64,000 nt of DNA from JAAYAE01 sp963678395 (GTDB taxonomy: Bacteria > Bacillota > Negativicutes > Acidaminococcales > Acidaminococcaceae), in assembly GCA_963678395.1 (NCBI GenBank), contig OY782827.1, forward strand, positions 1,922,001 through 1,986,000, in the 5' to 3' direction. The position numbers and the translations under genes are program-made. Below the pieces are notes generated by a model. It was not told where the DNA came from, did no database searches, and saw nothing but the letters and a program-made list of their open reading frames with translations. Position 1 is the first letter of the stretch; every line of letters begins with the position of its first letter. Shown in pieces: positions 46,140-55,219 of the stretch.

Positions 46140-46910
46140 TTAGCAATCATATTTTATAAAGTAGCCTGGATAAAATTTTCGTCCTTTTTTCCCAATCAAT
46201 GCCAATTTAATTTCTTCTAAAGAAGGTTCTTTTAGTTCTAAAATATTCTTGGGTCCTTGTAGAAAATCTGCAATTGTATGAGCATCAGAATTTGTCAGAT
46301 ACGGCCTATTAGCAACAAGTGACTTAAGTTTCTTTTCTTTAAGTTCTGCTATTGCCAATCGAGAAATCTCCACTGCATCTAGCTGCAAATCATCACCAAT
46401 AAAACCCAATTGACCTAAAAGGCTATAAGATGGTCTGTCAATATGAGCAGCAAAGACCAAGGCTCCCATTTCTTTACTTTGCTTAATCACATCTTCAGCT
46501 TTCAAACTACAAGAACCCAAAAGCAGCTTCTTTTCTTCATAAAGAAAGTTGTCCTCAGCATCTACCACAAACTGTTTACCGAACTTTTCCGCATTGTTCG
46601 GCGGTAACCCTATTCTAGAATTGTCAATTACTTTTTGCCATTTAAGCAACTGCTCCCAAGTAGCAAAAATTACCACAAGATGCGCTTCTTCTGCACACTC
46701 TACTTCCATACCTGGGAAAACTGTTACCCCATATTTGCGGCCCGCTTCCAAAGCTGCCGGGACATTCGCCGAGGAATTATGATCTGTAATAGCCAAGATG
46801 CTAATTCCATACTGAGCTGCACGCATAACAATATGGTGTGGTGTCATTTCTACCTCTGCACAAGGTGATAAAAGTGTGTGCACATGAAAATCAGCAATAA
46901 ATGTTTTCAT
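46140..46910 (-). CDS. PHP-domain phosphoesterase
   Basis: 256 residues of the PHP fold: metal-binding HVHTLLSPCAE near the N-terminus, ITDHNSS (about 42-48), VFPGMEVECAEEAHLVVIFA, FAAHIDRPSYS and the late TNSDAH. Members hydrolyse phosphate esters, often nucleotide or histidinol phosphates; this subgroup is regularly found with hydrogenase-linked DRTGG and anti-sigma-like genes and its substrate is unknown. Its ATG overlaps the end of the upstream DRTGG gene. Confidence 0.85.
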   Translation of the reverse strand: MKTFIADFHVHTLLSPCAEVEMTPHHIVMRAAQYGISILAITDHNSSANVPAALEAGRKYGVTVFPGMEVECAEEAHLVVIFATWEQLLKWQKVIDNSRIGLPPNNAEKFGKQFVVDAEDNFLYEEKKLLLGSCSLKAEDVIKQSKEMGALVFAAHIDRPSYSLLGQLGFIGDDLQLDAVEISRLAIAELKEKKLKSLVANRPYLTNSDAHTIADFLQGPKNILELKEPSLEEIKLALIGKKGRKFYPGYFIKYDC

Positions 46911-47251
46911 TGCTTGTTAGTAATGTCCAAAGCACAGAGCTTTCCTGTTGCTTCATAGCTTGACATTTTAGTAGTAAAAATAGGCAATTCATTTTCATCT
47001 GCCCTTATAATAGTATCTTCTTCTATTGTTGTACCCCCAGCAACAATAATAGCGGCTAAACCAATTAGAGAACCTATTGCCGCGATATTATGATGCCCCT
47101 GCATAGTGACTCAAATCATTCCGGCCTTGGCTTGCCCCATAACATTGCTAAGCAAATCTGAAGTATATCCCCCTGTGATTTCCCTCTCCAAATCTTCTCT
47201 GCGGGTAACCTTAGTCAATTGCAATTTTTTTACAATCTGGCTAACTTTCAT
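46907..47251 (-). pseudogene. DRTGG-domain protein B, interrupted by an in-frame TGA
   Basis: Reading from the ATG at 47251 (after AGGAGGACTAGG) gives MKVSQIVKKLQLTKVTRRED and ITGGYTSDLLSNVMGQAKAGMI, then TGA at 47111-47113, then VTMQGHHNIAAIGSLIGLAAIIVAGG in the same frame to the stop at 46907. In this family the position is normally Trp (xWVTxQGH), so TGG has become TGA. TGA is a true stop elsewhere here (potA, mreC), so recoding is unlikely. The rest is intact at about 114 codons. The domain is thought to be regulatory; a full relative lies at 49080. Confidence 0.75.
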
Positions 47252-47255
47252 TTTC

Positions 47256-48641
47256 CTAGTCCTCCTTAGCTTTTTCTGCCTTAGTTGTTCCTGTTAAAGG
47301 TATTTGTGTTGATAACTCTATCATGCCTTGAGCAAACTTCTTTATTCTAGACCTTAATATAAATATGCAGTCAGTTTCAAAAGCCTTTCCTTGCACTATA
47401 TCCTCTGCTAGGCATTGACAATTAGGAGCACCACAAGCCCCGCAATCTATCCCTGGCAAAGTATTCAAAACTGTATCCATTTTTTCTAATTTTTCCATTG
47501 CTATATTAATATCCTCATCCAACTGCATCATTGGACGTGGCTCCAATACTTTTACATAGTCTTCAGAAGTTGGGAATCCCTCGCAGGTCATACCAGCCTT
47601 TCTAGCAGCCAACCGTTCTTGTGGTTCATGCTGTCTTAACATTCTAATACGCAGTTTAAGATTTTTTTCGGCCACAAAGCGATTAGTAGCTACAAAAGGG
47701 CCCCCTACACAACCTCTACTACAGCTATATAATTCAACAAAATCTACATCATTCATTTTATTCATGGAAATTTGTTCCAAAACTTCAAATACATCGCTAA
47801 CGCCCTGTACGGACAGTGCATTTTCTAATCCGGAAGCCGCGATTTCACCTCCGCAACTACCCCAACCAACGCCATAGGAGGAACCGGTTGTAATTGTTTG
47901 CTGCAAATTTTCCTCCGGTATTGCATTATGCATAACCCGCCTTAATTCACCGTATATACTAGCTTCACTAATAGAACCAGCCAATTTTGTATGTTTTACA
48001 TCAACAGATTGCCTAATATTAGTGCCTTTAGCAGGGCAGGGCGTAATAAACCATACGCCTACCTGTTCTTCCGGCAAATTATGTTTGACACAAACATTCT
48101 TTTTTACATAAATTGCCGCTGCTTCTCCAGGTGAAAGAATCGGTATTACCTGTTGAATAAGTTCCGGAAACTTTACCTGAATTAAACGCAATACCGCAGG
48201 ACAAGCCGACGAGATAATTGGTTTGCGCCCACCTTTATAACATTGTACGTATTGTTCTATTTCTTGAGCAATATAATCTCCCGCCGCTGACAAATCAAAT
48301 ATTTCATCAAATCCCAGCATTTTTAGACCTTGCCAAATTACTTCTCTGCGCAAGCTAGCCGGAAATTGAGCATAAAGAGAAGGCGCAGCCAAAACAACGT
48401 TATAACTGTACTTGTGAGTCGCTTCTAATGTATCTGCAGCAGCTGTCATAGCATGTGTTGGGCACCTACGAATGCACTCTCCGCAATCTATACAGCGGGT
48501 GGAAACTATTTCCGCTTTACCATTACGAACTCGAATAGCTTCAGTAGGACAATACTTTACACAGGCAACGCAGCCATTGCACGCGTCTTTTATAACATGA
48601 ACTGAATGCAAGTAGCTATCAAACACCCTTAAATCACCCAT
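47256..48641 (-). CDS. Iron-sulfur protein with H-cluster-like domain (HfsB-like), probable sensor
   Basis: 461 residues. Two N-terminal ferredoxin clusters (CNGCVACVKYCPTEA, CIDCGECIRRCPTHA) and a hydrogenase large-subunit-like domain with degenerate loops: SSACPAV for L1, ITPCPAK for L2 and SCSRGCVGGPF for L3. All four potential cluster Cys remain but surrounding residues differ from catalytic enzymes. A C-terminal CGACGAPNCQCLAEDI motif adds another [4Fe-4S] site. No PAS domain. The neighbours (DRTGG, anti-sigma-like ATPase, PHP) suggest redox or H2 sensing rather than bulk H2 turnover; this is inference. Confidence 0.8.
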   Translation of the reverse strand: MGDLRVFDSYLHSVHVIKDACNGCVACVKYCPTEAIRVRNGKAEIVSTRCIDCGECIRRCPTHAMTAAADTLEATHKYSYNVVLAAPSLYAQFPASLRREVIWQGLKMLGFDEIFDLSAAGDYIAQEIEQYVQCYKGGRKPIISSACPAVLRLIQVKFPELIQQVIPILSPGEAAAIYVKKNVCVKHNLPEEQVGVWFITPCPAKGTNIRQSVDVKHTKLAGSISEASIYGELRRVMHNAIPEENLQQTITTGSSYGVGWGSCGGEIAASGLENALSVQGVSDVFEVLEQISMNKMNDVDFVELYSCSRGCVGGPFVATNRFVAEKNLKLRIRMLRQHEPQERLAARKAGMTCEGFPTSEDYVKVLEPRPMMQLDEDINIAMEKLEKMDTVLNTLPGIDCGACGAPNCQCLAEDIVQGKAFETDCIFILRSRIKKFAQGMIELSTQIPLTGTTKAEKAKED

Positions 48642-48659
48642 CCTTCCTTTAGTTTAACG

Positions 48660-49073
48660 CTATTTGTGTTCAAAACGCATAATAATCTTAGTTCCCTTAT
48701 TGACTACTGTATTTATAGAAAATTCATCCGAACATTTCATCATATTGGGAAGTCCCATCCCAGCACCAAAACCCATAGCCCTTACATAATCAGGAGCAGT
48801 GGAAAACCCTTCCTTCATCGCTTGCTGCACATCAGCAATACCTGGGCCTTTGTCCTTAATAGTAATTATTGTAAGGTTTGATGTGATTTCCGCCTTTATT
48901 ATGCCACGGCCGGCATGAATTAGAGCATTCATTTCGCCTTCATAGGTACCTATAGCTACCCTGCGTACAACATCGGCAGGAACGCCTAAGAGTTGCAAGG
49001 TTTTTTTTATACTAGCTGAAGCTTCACCTGCTCTATCAAAATCATTACCAGGCACCTCACATTTTAGTTCCAT
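48660..49073 (-). CDS. RsbW/RsbT-like anti-sigma ATPase
   Basis: 137 residues, a single GHKL ATPase domain: IGTYEGEMNALIHAG (N-box, about 42-56), IKDKGPGIAD (G1) and GFGAGMGLPNMMK (G2). This fits serine kinase/anti-sigma regulators. It lies between DRTGG protein A and the H-cluster-like protein. Target unknown; no sigma or anti-anti-sigma gene is adjacent. Confidence 0.8.
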   Translation of the reverse strand: MELKCEVPGNDFDRAGEASASIKKTLQLLGVPADVVRRVAIGTYEGEMNALIHAGRGIIKAEITSNLTIITIKDKGPGIADVQQAMKEGFSTAPDYVRAMGFGAGMGLPNMMKCSDEFSINTVVNKGTKIIMRFEHK

Positions 49074-49079
49074 AAATCT

Positions 49080-49448
49080 TCACTCATCCTTTAATTCTTT
49101 TACCGGGCAAGCCGGTAATCCTAATTTATACAAAATCCCACAAGCCTCAAACATTGTATATTTGGTTAAAAGTACTGGAATATCACATTCTTTAGCAACT
49201 TGTAAAATTTCCGTGCCCGGCATTTTCCCTCGCACAAAAACAATAGCACTTAACTCACTAACATCAGCTGTGCGTATAACTTGCACATTTGTCAATCCGG
49301 TAAGGAGCAATGTTTTCTTTCTAGTAAAAGCCAACACATCGCTCATCAAATCCGCTCCAAATGCCGACTCAGCCTCTCTATCCAGTTCATTTTCCCCCAC
49401 AATAGAACGCGCTTCCAGAGCTTTTTGCACTTCACTAAGTTTTAGCAT
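49080..49448 (-). CDS. DRTGG-domain protein A
   Basis: 122 residues, intact version of the fold broken at 46907. Opening MLKLSEVQKALEARSIVGE, then AFGADLMSDVLAF, LLLTGLTNVQVIRTADVSELSAIVFVRG and VLLTKYTMFEACGILY. DRTGG domains accompany CBS and phosphotransacetylase proteins and are seen as regulatory. First gene of the sensory block upstream of the hydrogenase operon. Confidence 0.8.
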   Translation of the reverse strand: MLKLSEVQKALEARSIVGENELDREAESAFGADLMSDVLAFTRKKTLLLTGLTNVQVIRTADVSELSAIVFVRGKMPGTEILQVAKECDIPVLLTKYTMFEACGILYKLGLPACPVKELKDE

Positions 49449-49557
49449 GCTATCCCCCTACGCTCATCATATAAATACCTATCCGCCAACTATATTCTCT
49501 TAATAATTGTACATTTATTCCCCTACACTGTAAAGAAAATTTCTATACATACTACAG

Positions 49558-50787
49558 CTATTTAACTCTTGCTAAATTTAAAATCAGTGCATTACTTAAC
49601 CAAAACAACATACCTAATTGAATATTAAACAAAGTGTAATCAGTTAAGCCACCAATGAAAATTCCTATCAAAGAAGCTATATAGCCACAAGCTATCCCTC
49701 TTACCCAAGGAATTTTAGACTCTTTGCGAATATGACAGGCTAAATTGAAAAAATTCCATACAGTATATAAAAACAAAATTAAACCTAAAATACCTAGTTC
49801 AGCGGCGATATTCAGATACAAATTATGACAATGATACATGATAACTGTAGGGTCCTTGAGATAAAAATCATATTCTGGGAAAGCAAATTGATAACCATAC
49901 CACCCAACTCCCCAAGGATGTTCTCGAATCATAGCAATAGTGCTTTCAACATAAGCAAAGCGCAGTTCCGCCGAAGTATCTCCCATTAAGAAAATCGACA
50001 ATAATCTGTGTGCAAACATATTCCAGCCTAAATACAAAACCATAAGTCCCCCGCCCACAAAGGGCAAAAAAGCCTTATGATAAAAAAATGCTGCGAAAAC
50101 AAAAAGCACACAAAAAAGTGCTATCCAATTTCCCCGAGAAAAAGTTAACAATAAACATAAACAACTTAAAAGAAAAACAAAAAATAATGCAATTCTAGTC
50201 CTACCGCCTCTAAGTGGCGCAAATATACCTGCACAATAAGCAACTGTTAATACTAAAAAGCTACCCAAAATATTAGGATTAGATAAAGTAGAATAGGCTC
50301 TGCGTTTTAATTCCGGAAAAGCTGCATGATCAGACCATTCTGCATTTTGCAAAGAAGAACCGTAACAATACTGCCAAATACCATATAAAGCTACCAGCCC
50401 TGCCGAAAGCATAAATGTTTTCATCAAAAAAAGAGGGCGGTGTCCTTTAGCTCCATAGCGCAACATAAGCAAAAAACTTCCTGCCTCCTGCCCCACAACC
50501 CATGCAAAGTTAAAGGCAGAAGCAAAAACATTTTCTGACCAAAGTACGCTTACAGCGCTTAAACTAAACAGCCCCCATAAGCAATATTTTAATTTTTTGG
50601 GAAGAACTTCCCCCTTCCCTTCCTCGCGCCGTTTATAACAATCTACCATTGCGCACACAAAGGCAACTACAAAAACCCAACTAGCTGCCAAAGAAGAAAG
50701 AGGTATAACAAAAATTAGCAAAACTAATAAAGCATATACTATCTGCTCCATGTCAAGTTCGCGAACCTTATATCCTTCAATATTCAT
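49558..50787 (-). CDS. O-antigen ligase / polymerase-like membrane protein
   Basis: About 409 residues, ten or more membrane helices, with the Wzy_C-type periplasmic loop (GDTSAELRFAYVESTIAMIREHPWGVGWYGYQF shape: R..Y...A..M...P..GVG.G, and later HCHNLYLNIAAELGILGL). It may ligate or polymerise surface glycan, fitting a diderm envelope. I place the start at ATG 50787, 8 bases after an AGAAAGG site and just beyond the folC stop; a longer frame would run inside folC. Confidence 0.8.
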   Translation of the reverse strand: MNIEGYKVRELDMEQIVYALLVLLIFVIPLSSLAASWVFVVAFVCAMVDCYKRREEGKGEVLPKKLKYCLWGLFSLSAVSVLWSENVFASAFNFAWVVGQEAGSFLLMLRYGAKGHRPLFLMKTFMLSAGLVALYGIWQYCYGSSLQNAEWSDHAAFPELKRRAYSTLSNPNILGSFLVLTVAYCAGIFAPLRGGRTRIALFFVFLLSCLCLLLTFSRGNWIALFCVLFVFAAFFYHKAFLPFVGGGLMVLYLGWNMFAHRLLSIFLMGDTSAELRFAYVESTIAMIREHPWGVGWYGYQFAFPEYDFYLKDPTVIMYHCHNLYLNIAAELGILGLILFLYTVWNFFNLACHIRKESKIPWVRGIACGYIASLIGIFIGGLTDYTLFNIQLGMLFWLSNALILNLARVK

Positions 50788-50792
50788 AGAGC

Positions 50793-52073
50793 CTAACCTT
50801 TCTGCGCAATCGCCTTGAAGGTTCCAAGCAAATACAACGAACCACAGATGCAAACAATGCCATTTTTGCCGGCTGCTTGTCTTGCAGCTTTATACGCTTC
50901 TTCTATACTCTCATAGGCTATAGCTTTATCTCCTACTATTTTCGCTAATTGTTGGGCTGATGCCGCTCTAGGTCCTTTATCAGCTAACACCGTGTTCACT
51001 TTATCTCTTTGTTTGAAAAGGATGGCAGCTACTTCATTAATAGCCTTATCACTCATCATTCCAAACACAAAATGCAGCGGTTGTCCTGCATAATATTTAT
51101 CGAGAGCAGCTCTTAACGCCTTAGCTCCCTCTGGATTATGTGCCCCGTCCAAAATAACATCAGGAGCTTTTTCGATACGTTCTAAGCGTCCTGGCCATGT
51201 AGTATGAGTAACACCTTCATGCAAAGCTGCTTCAGTAATACGCGCATCGTTTTTTGATACAAGTTTTGCTGCCACTACTGCTACTGCCGTATTGGCAATC
51301 TGATGAGCCCCTGGCAGAACAATATTGTAATTGGAATGATATTCTCCGGCACTTAAAGTAAAGGTCTGTCCCTCCATTGTGCTGGTCACTTCTTTTCCGG
51401 TAAAATCTCTGCCGAAAATATAAAGGGAAGCTTGCTTAAACACGCTCATAGCGGTAATAGGACCCAAAGCTTTATCCGCAGCCGCAGTTACCACCGGTAC
51501 TTTCTCTTTAATAATTCCCGCTTTTTGCATAGCAATTTCTTCTACTGTATTACCACATCTATCCATGTGATCTAGGCTCACATTAGTAATAACAGCTACC
51601 TCTGGCGTTATAACATTAGTAGAATCCCACAGACCGCCTAACCCTACTTCAATAACCGCATAATCTACATGTTCTAAGGCAAAAACAAGAAATCCTGCTG
51701 CCGTAAGTACTTCAAACTGCGTAGGTTGCGCTATGCCTTTTTTCATAACAGCATCTACAGCCACTGCCACTGCGGTATGAGCCATAGCAAAAGTACTATT
51801 GTCTATTTCTTTGCCATTTATTTCTATGCGTTCATTATAACGTACAAAATGGGGCGAAGTAAACTTACCAACGGTAAGTCCTGAAGCTAAAAGGATATTT
51901 GCAATCATGCTAGCTACAGACCCCTTGCCATTAGTTCCCGTTACATGAATAGTCTTAATTTTTTGTTCAGGATTTCCCAGTTCTGCTAATAAAGCCTGTA
52001 TGCGTTCCATTCCCAGTCTTATGCCAAATTTTCCCAAACCCTCTAAATATTTTAAGCTTTCTTCATAGTTCAT
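50793..52073 (-). CDS. folC: Folylpolyglutamate synthase / dihydrofolate synthase
   Basis: Adds glutamate to dihydropteroate and folates. 426 residues of the Mur-ligase fold: ATP loop VTGTNGKGSVASMIA (about 43-57), SPHFVRYNERIEING, EVGLGGLWDSTNVI and the C-terminal LDGAHNPEGAKAL. Its ATG overlaps the valS stop (ATGA-type), so it is co-transcribed from the T-box promoter. Confidence 0.94.
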   Translation of the reverse strand: MNYEESLKYLEGLGKFGIRLGMERIQALLAELGNPEQKIKTIHVTGTNGKGSVASMIANILLASGLTVGKFTSPHFVRYNERIEINGKEIDNSTFAMAHTAVAVAVDAVMKKGIAQPTQFEVLTAAGFLVFALEHVDYAVIEVGLGGLWDSTNVITPEVAVITNVSLDHMDRCGNTVEEIAMQKAGIIKEKVPVVTAAADKALGPITAMSVFKQASLYIFGRDFTGKEVTSTMEGQTFTLSAGEYHSNYNIVLPGAHQIANTAVAVVAAKLVSKNDARITEAALHEGVTHTTWPGRLERIEKAPDVILDGAHNPEGAKALRAALDKYYAGQPLHFVFGMMSDKAINEVAAILFKQRDKVNTVLADKGPRAASAQQLAKIVGDKAIAYESIEEAYKAARQAAGKNGIVCICGSLYLLGTFKAIAQKG

Positions 52074-54736
52074 AATGTTTTTAGATACTCCAAACGTTCA
52101 TTAATAGCCGCCATTTTTTGTCCAATTTCCCCACTTTTAATTTTTTCTTTAGCAATTACTTCAGCAGGCGCCTTAGCCAAAAATCCGGCATTTCCTAATT
52201 TACCCTCAATACGCTTTATTTCTTTAGATAACGTTTCCAACTCTTTTTTTAAGCGAGCATTTTCCTTTTCTACATCAATAAGCCCCTTTAAAGGTAAATA
52301 GACTTCTATGCCATTAACTACTGTAGTCATAGCATTTTGAGGTTTGTTACTATTATTGTTATCTTCAATCGTTAATTCATCAACAGTAGCCAACAACTTA
52401 ATATAGGCTGCATTAGTTTCTAAGACTTTTTTAAAATCTGCATCTACAAGCAAAATTGCAGGGGCTTTCCTACCTGGAGCTGCATTAACTTCAGCGCGCA
52501 TATTACGAATGGCTTTAATAACATCCATAATCGCACTCATACCAGCTTCTGCGTCTTGGTCTACCAAATCTTCTTGGTATTTTGGCCAAGAGGAAACCAT
52601 AATACTGCCTCCTTCATGGGGAAGACACTGCCAAATTTCTTCCGTAATAAAAGGCATATATGGATGTAATAATTTCATAGCTGAACCAAGCACTTCACAT
52701 AGAACATGTTGTGCTGTCGCCCGTTCATTTGGATTATCTTTATTATACAAGCGTGGTTTAGCTAATTCAATATACCAATCGCAAAGTTCGCCCCAAATAA
52801 ATTCGTAAAGCAAGCGTCCAGCTTCCCCTAATTCAAAGTTTTCTAGAAAATTAGTAACATCTTTTTCTGTGTCTTGCAGGCGAGATAAAATCCATTTGTC
52901 CGCCAAAGTATAGGGAGCTAGCTTCGCGTCCTTATCATATCCTTCTAAATTCATTAAGGCAAAGCGGGAAGCATTCCAAATTTTATTAGCAAAATTACGT
53001 GTAGCATCCACTCTTTCCCAATAAAAACGCATATCATTACCGGGAGTGTTACCGGTAATTAACATAAAGCGCAAAGTGTCCGCGCCATATTTATCAATAA
53101 CTTCTAAGGGATCAATACCATTGCCTAAACATTTACTCATCTTGCGGCCTTGACTATCTCTAACTAGGCCATGTATAAATACTTTATGGAAGGGAATTTC
53201 TTTCATAAATTCCATGCCCATAACTAACATGCGGGCAATCCAGAAGAAAATTATATCGTACCCTGTAACCAATACGCTAGTTGGATAAAATTGTTTTAAA
53301 AGATCCGTTTGTTCCGGCCAACCCATAGTGGAAAAAGGCCACAAGGCAGAGCTAAACCAAGTATCCAAAGCATCCTCATCTTGATGTACATGTCCACCGC
53401 ATTTAGGACATTTATCAATATCAGTGCGTGAAGCAATTACTTCCCCACAATCGTCGCAATACCATACTGGGATGCGGTGTCCCCACCAAATCTGACGAGA
53501 AATACACCAATCATGGATATTATCCATCCAATTAGTGTAGCTCTTAGTAAAACGTTCAGGTACAAACTGTGTACGACTATCTTCTACGCAATCAACAGCA
53601 GCTTTCACCAAAGGACCCATTTTCACAAACCATTGTTTGGAAACTAAAGGCTCAACTACGCAGTGACAACGTTGACAATGTCCAACTGCATGGGTTAAAT
53701 CTTCAATTTTCACCAATAAATCTGCCTCTTCTAAGGCTTTAACTATATTTTTACGACATTCATAGCGTTCTTGACCTGCATAGCTACCGGCTTCCGCCGT
53801 CATCTTGCCGTCCATACCTATAACGACAATATTTTCTAAATTATGGCGCATACCCATTTCAAAATCATTTGGGTCATGAGCTGGCGTGATTTTCACCGCG
53901 CCGGTACCAAACTCCAGATCAACATAAGAATCTGCAATAATAGGTATAGTTCTATCAATTAAAGGCAACTTTAGATTCTTGCCTACTAAATAGCCATAAC
54001 GCTTATCTTCCGGATTAACAGCAACCGCAGTATCGCCTAGCATTGTTTCCGGTCTAGTAGTAGCAATTGTTAAATAAGTTCCTTCCTCTTCTACCACTGG
54101 ATAACGAATATACCATAAATGACCTGCTTCGTCAGCATGCTCTACTTCTATATCTGATAAAGCTGTATTACAGTTTACGCACCAATTAGTAATGCGGCTG
54201 CCTTGATATATGAGGCCTTTTTCATATAAGGAAACGAATACTTCTCGTACAGCCTGAGAACACCCTTCGTCCATAGTAAAACGTTGACGTTCCCAATCAC
54301 AGGATACACCCAAACATTTCAATTGGTTAACAATACGGTCGCCATATTGGTCTTTCCATTTCCACACACGGTTAAGGAATTCTTCTCGCCCCAAGTCATA
54401 GCGAGTTTTCCCCTCTTCCTTTTTTATAACTTCTTCTACTTTAATTTGCGTAGCAAGACCTGCATGATCGTACCCCGGCATCCACAACGTGTTATGCCCC
54501 ATCATACGGTGCCAGCGAATTAGGATATCTTGCAGCGTGTTATCTAAAGCATGTCCCATATGTAATTGTCCCGTAATATTAGGCGGTGGAATAACAATAC
54601 TAAAAGCCTCTTTGTTTTTGTCTACTTCCGCATGAAAATAGTGGTTTTTCTCCCAATATGCATACCATTTTTTTTCTACTGTAGCAGGATCATACACCTT
54701 AGGAATATTGTGTTCTTCATTTTTTTCTGTAGTCAT
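52070..54736 (-). CDS. valS: Valyl-tRNA synthetase
   Basis: Class I aminoacyl-tRNA synthetase, 888 residues from ATG 54736. HIGH motif PPPNITGQLHMGHALD near residue 48, editing domain with TTRPETMLGDTAV, the KMSK motif GRKMSKCLGNG, a zinc-type CDDCGEVI...CPKCGGH pair, and a C-terminal coiled coil (LKKELETLSKEIKRIEGKLGN) that binds tRNA. The open frame extends 64 codons upstream into the T-box leader; the GGAGG site 7 bases from 54736 fixes the start. Confidence 0.96.
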   Translation of the reverse strand: MTTEKNEEHNIPKVYDPATVEKKWYAYWEKNHYFHAEVDKNKEAFSIVIPPPNITGQLHMGHALDNTLQDILIRWHRMMGHNTLWMPGYDHAGLATQIKVEEVIKKEEGKTRYDLGREEFLNRVWKWKDQYGDRIVNQLKCLGVSCDWERQRFTMDEGCSQAVREVFVSLYEKGLIYQGSRITNWCVNCNTALSDIEVEHADEAGHLWYIRYPVVEEEGTYLTIATTRPETMLGDTAVAVNPEDKRYGYLVGKNLKLPLIDRTIPIIADSYVDLEFGTGAVKITPAHDPNDFEMGMRHNLENIVVIGMDGKMTAEAGSYAGQERYECRKNIVKALEEADLLVKIEDLTHAVGHCQRCHCVVEPLVSKQWFVKMGPLVKAAVDCVEDSRTQFVPERFTKSYTNWMDNIHDWCISRQIWWGHRIPVWYCDDCGEVIASRTDIDKCPKCGGHVHQDEDALDTWFSSALWPFSTMGWPEQTDLLKQFYPTSVLVTGYDIIFFWIARMLVMGMEFMKEIPFHKVFIHGLVRDSQGRKMSKCLGNGIDPLEVIDKYGADTLRFMLITGNTPGNDMRFYWERVDATRNFANKIWNASRFALMNLEGYDKDAKLAPYTLADKWILSRLQDTEKDVTNFLENFELGEAGRLLYEFIWGELCDWYIELAKPRLYNKDNPNERATAQHVLCEVLGSAMKLLHPYMPFITEEIWQCLPHEGGSIMVSSWPKYQEDLVDQDAEAGMSAIMDVIKAIRNMRAEVNAAPGRKAPAILLVDADFKKVLETNAAYIKLLATVDELTIEDNNNSNKPQNAMTTVVNGIEVYLPLKGLIDVEKENARLKKELETLSKEIKRIEGKLGNAGFLAKAPAEVIAKEKIKSGEIGQKMAAINERLEYLKTL

Positions 54737-54794
54737 CGTTTTTTCCTCCATAATGTGTTTTATCAGTCTTTTATAAAAATAATAATTAGTAACA

Positions 54795-55030
54795 TTAAAA
54801 CAAAAAGTCCTATATTTGCTAATGCAAACATAGGACGAATTAATCGCGGTACCACCTAAATTTCCAAACAAAAAGTTTGGACACCTCATATGCGTAACGT
54901 GCACAACGAATAAAACTACTAATTTCACCTTATCAATTCCAAGGCGACTTCAAAGCCGGTTATTCGGATATGTTCCAGCAAGCCATATCCTCTCTGTAGA
55001 ACCCGTACTTTTACTACTCCTCATCATTAT
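54795..55030 (-). promoter_or_regulatory. T-box riboswitch controlling valS (Val)
   Basis: Contains the T-box sequence AGGTGGTACCGCG (54845-54857, antiterminator bulge for the tRNA end) and an intrinsic terminator (stem GTCCTAT..ATAGGAC, T5; 54801-54836). In stem I the AGAGAGG bulge and GCTTGCTGGAAC loop are recognisable near 54970-54998. A GTC codon in GAAGTCGCC is the likely Val specifier. Uncharged tRNA-Val should permit read-through into valS-folC. Confidence 0.92.
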
Positions 55031-55219
55031 CTTTCCAATATATAGTTGTACCTGATAATAATAACAATATGGAAGGGTGTTGTCAATAGAAACCAGCCAG
55101 CGTGCTAAAAGAGCACTATTTATTTAATGCCCTTTGCATCTAACTTATATTGTATATCTTTACGAAATTTTAAATTTTAAAAATATGCTCCATCATATTC
55201 TCATTCTGCCCCTACATTA

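Noticed and set aside
46907..47251. TGA read as Trp (alternative code)
   Set aside because: potA, mreC and the TIGR03960-like gene all end at TGA with the next gene starting in place, so TGA is a stop here.
54737..54928. N-terminal 64-codon extension of valS
   Set aside because: It translates the T-box terminator region; the GGAGG site and family length place the start at 54736.
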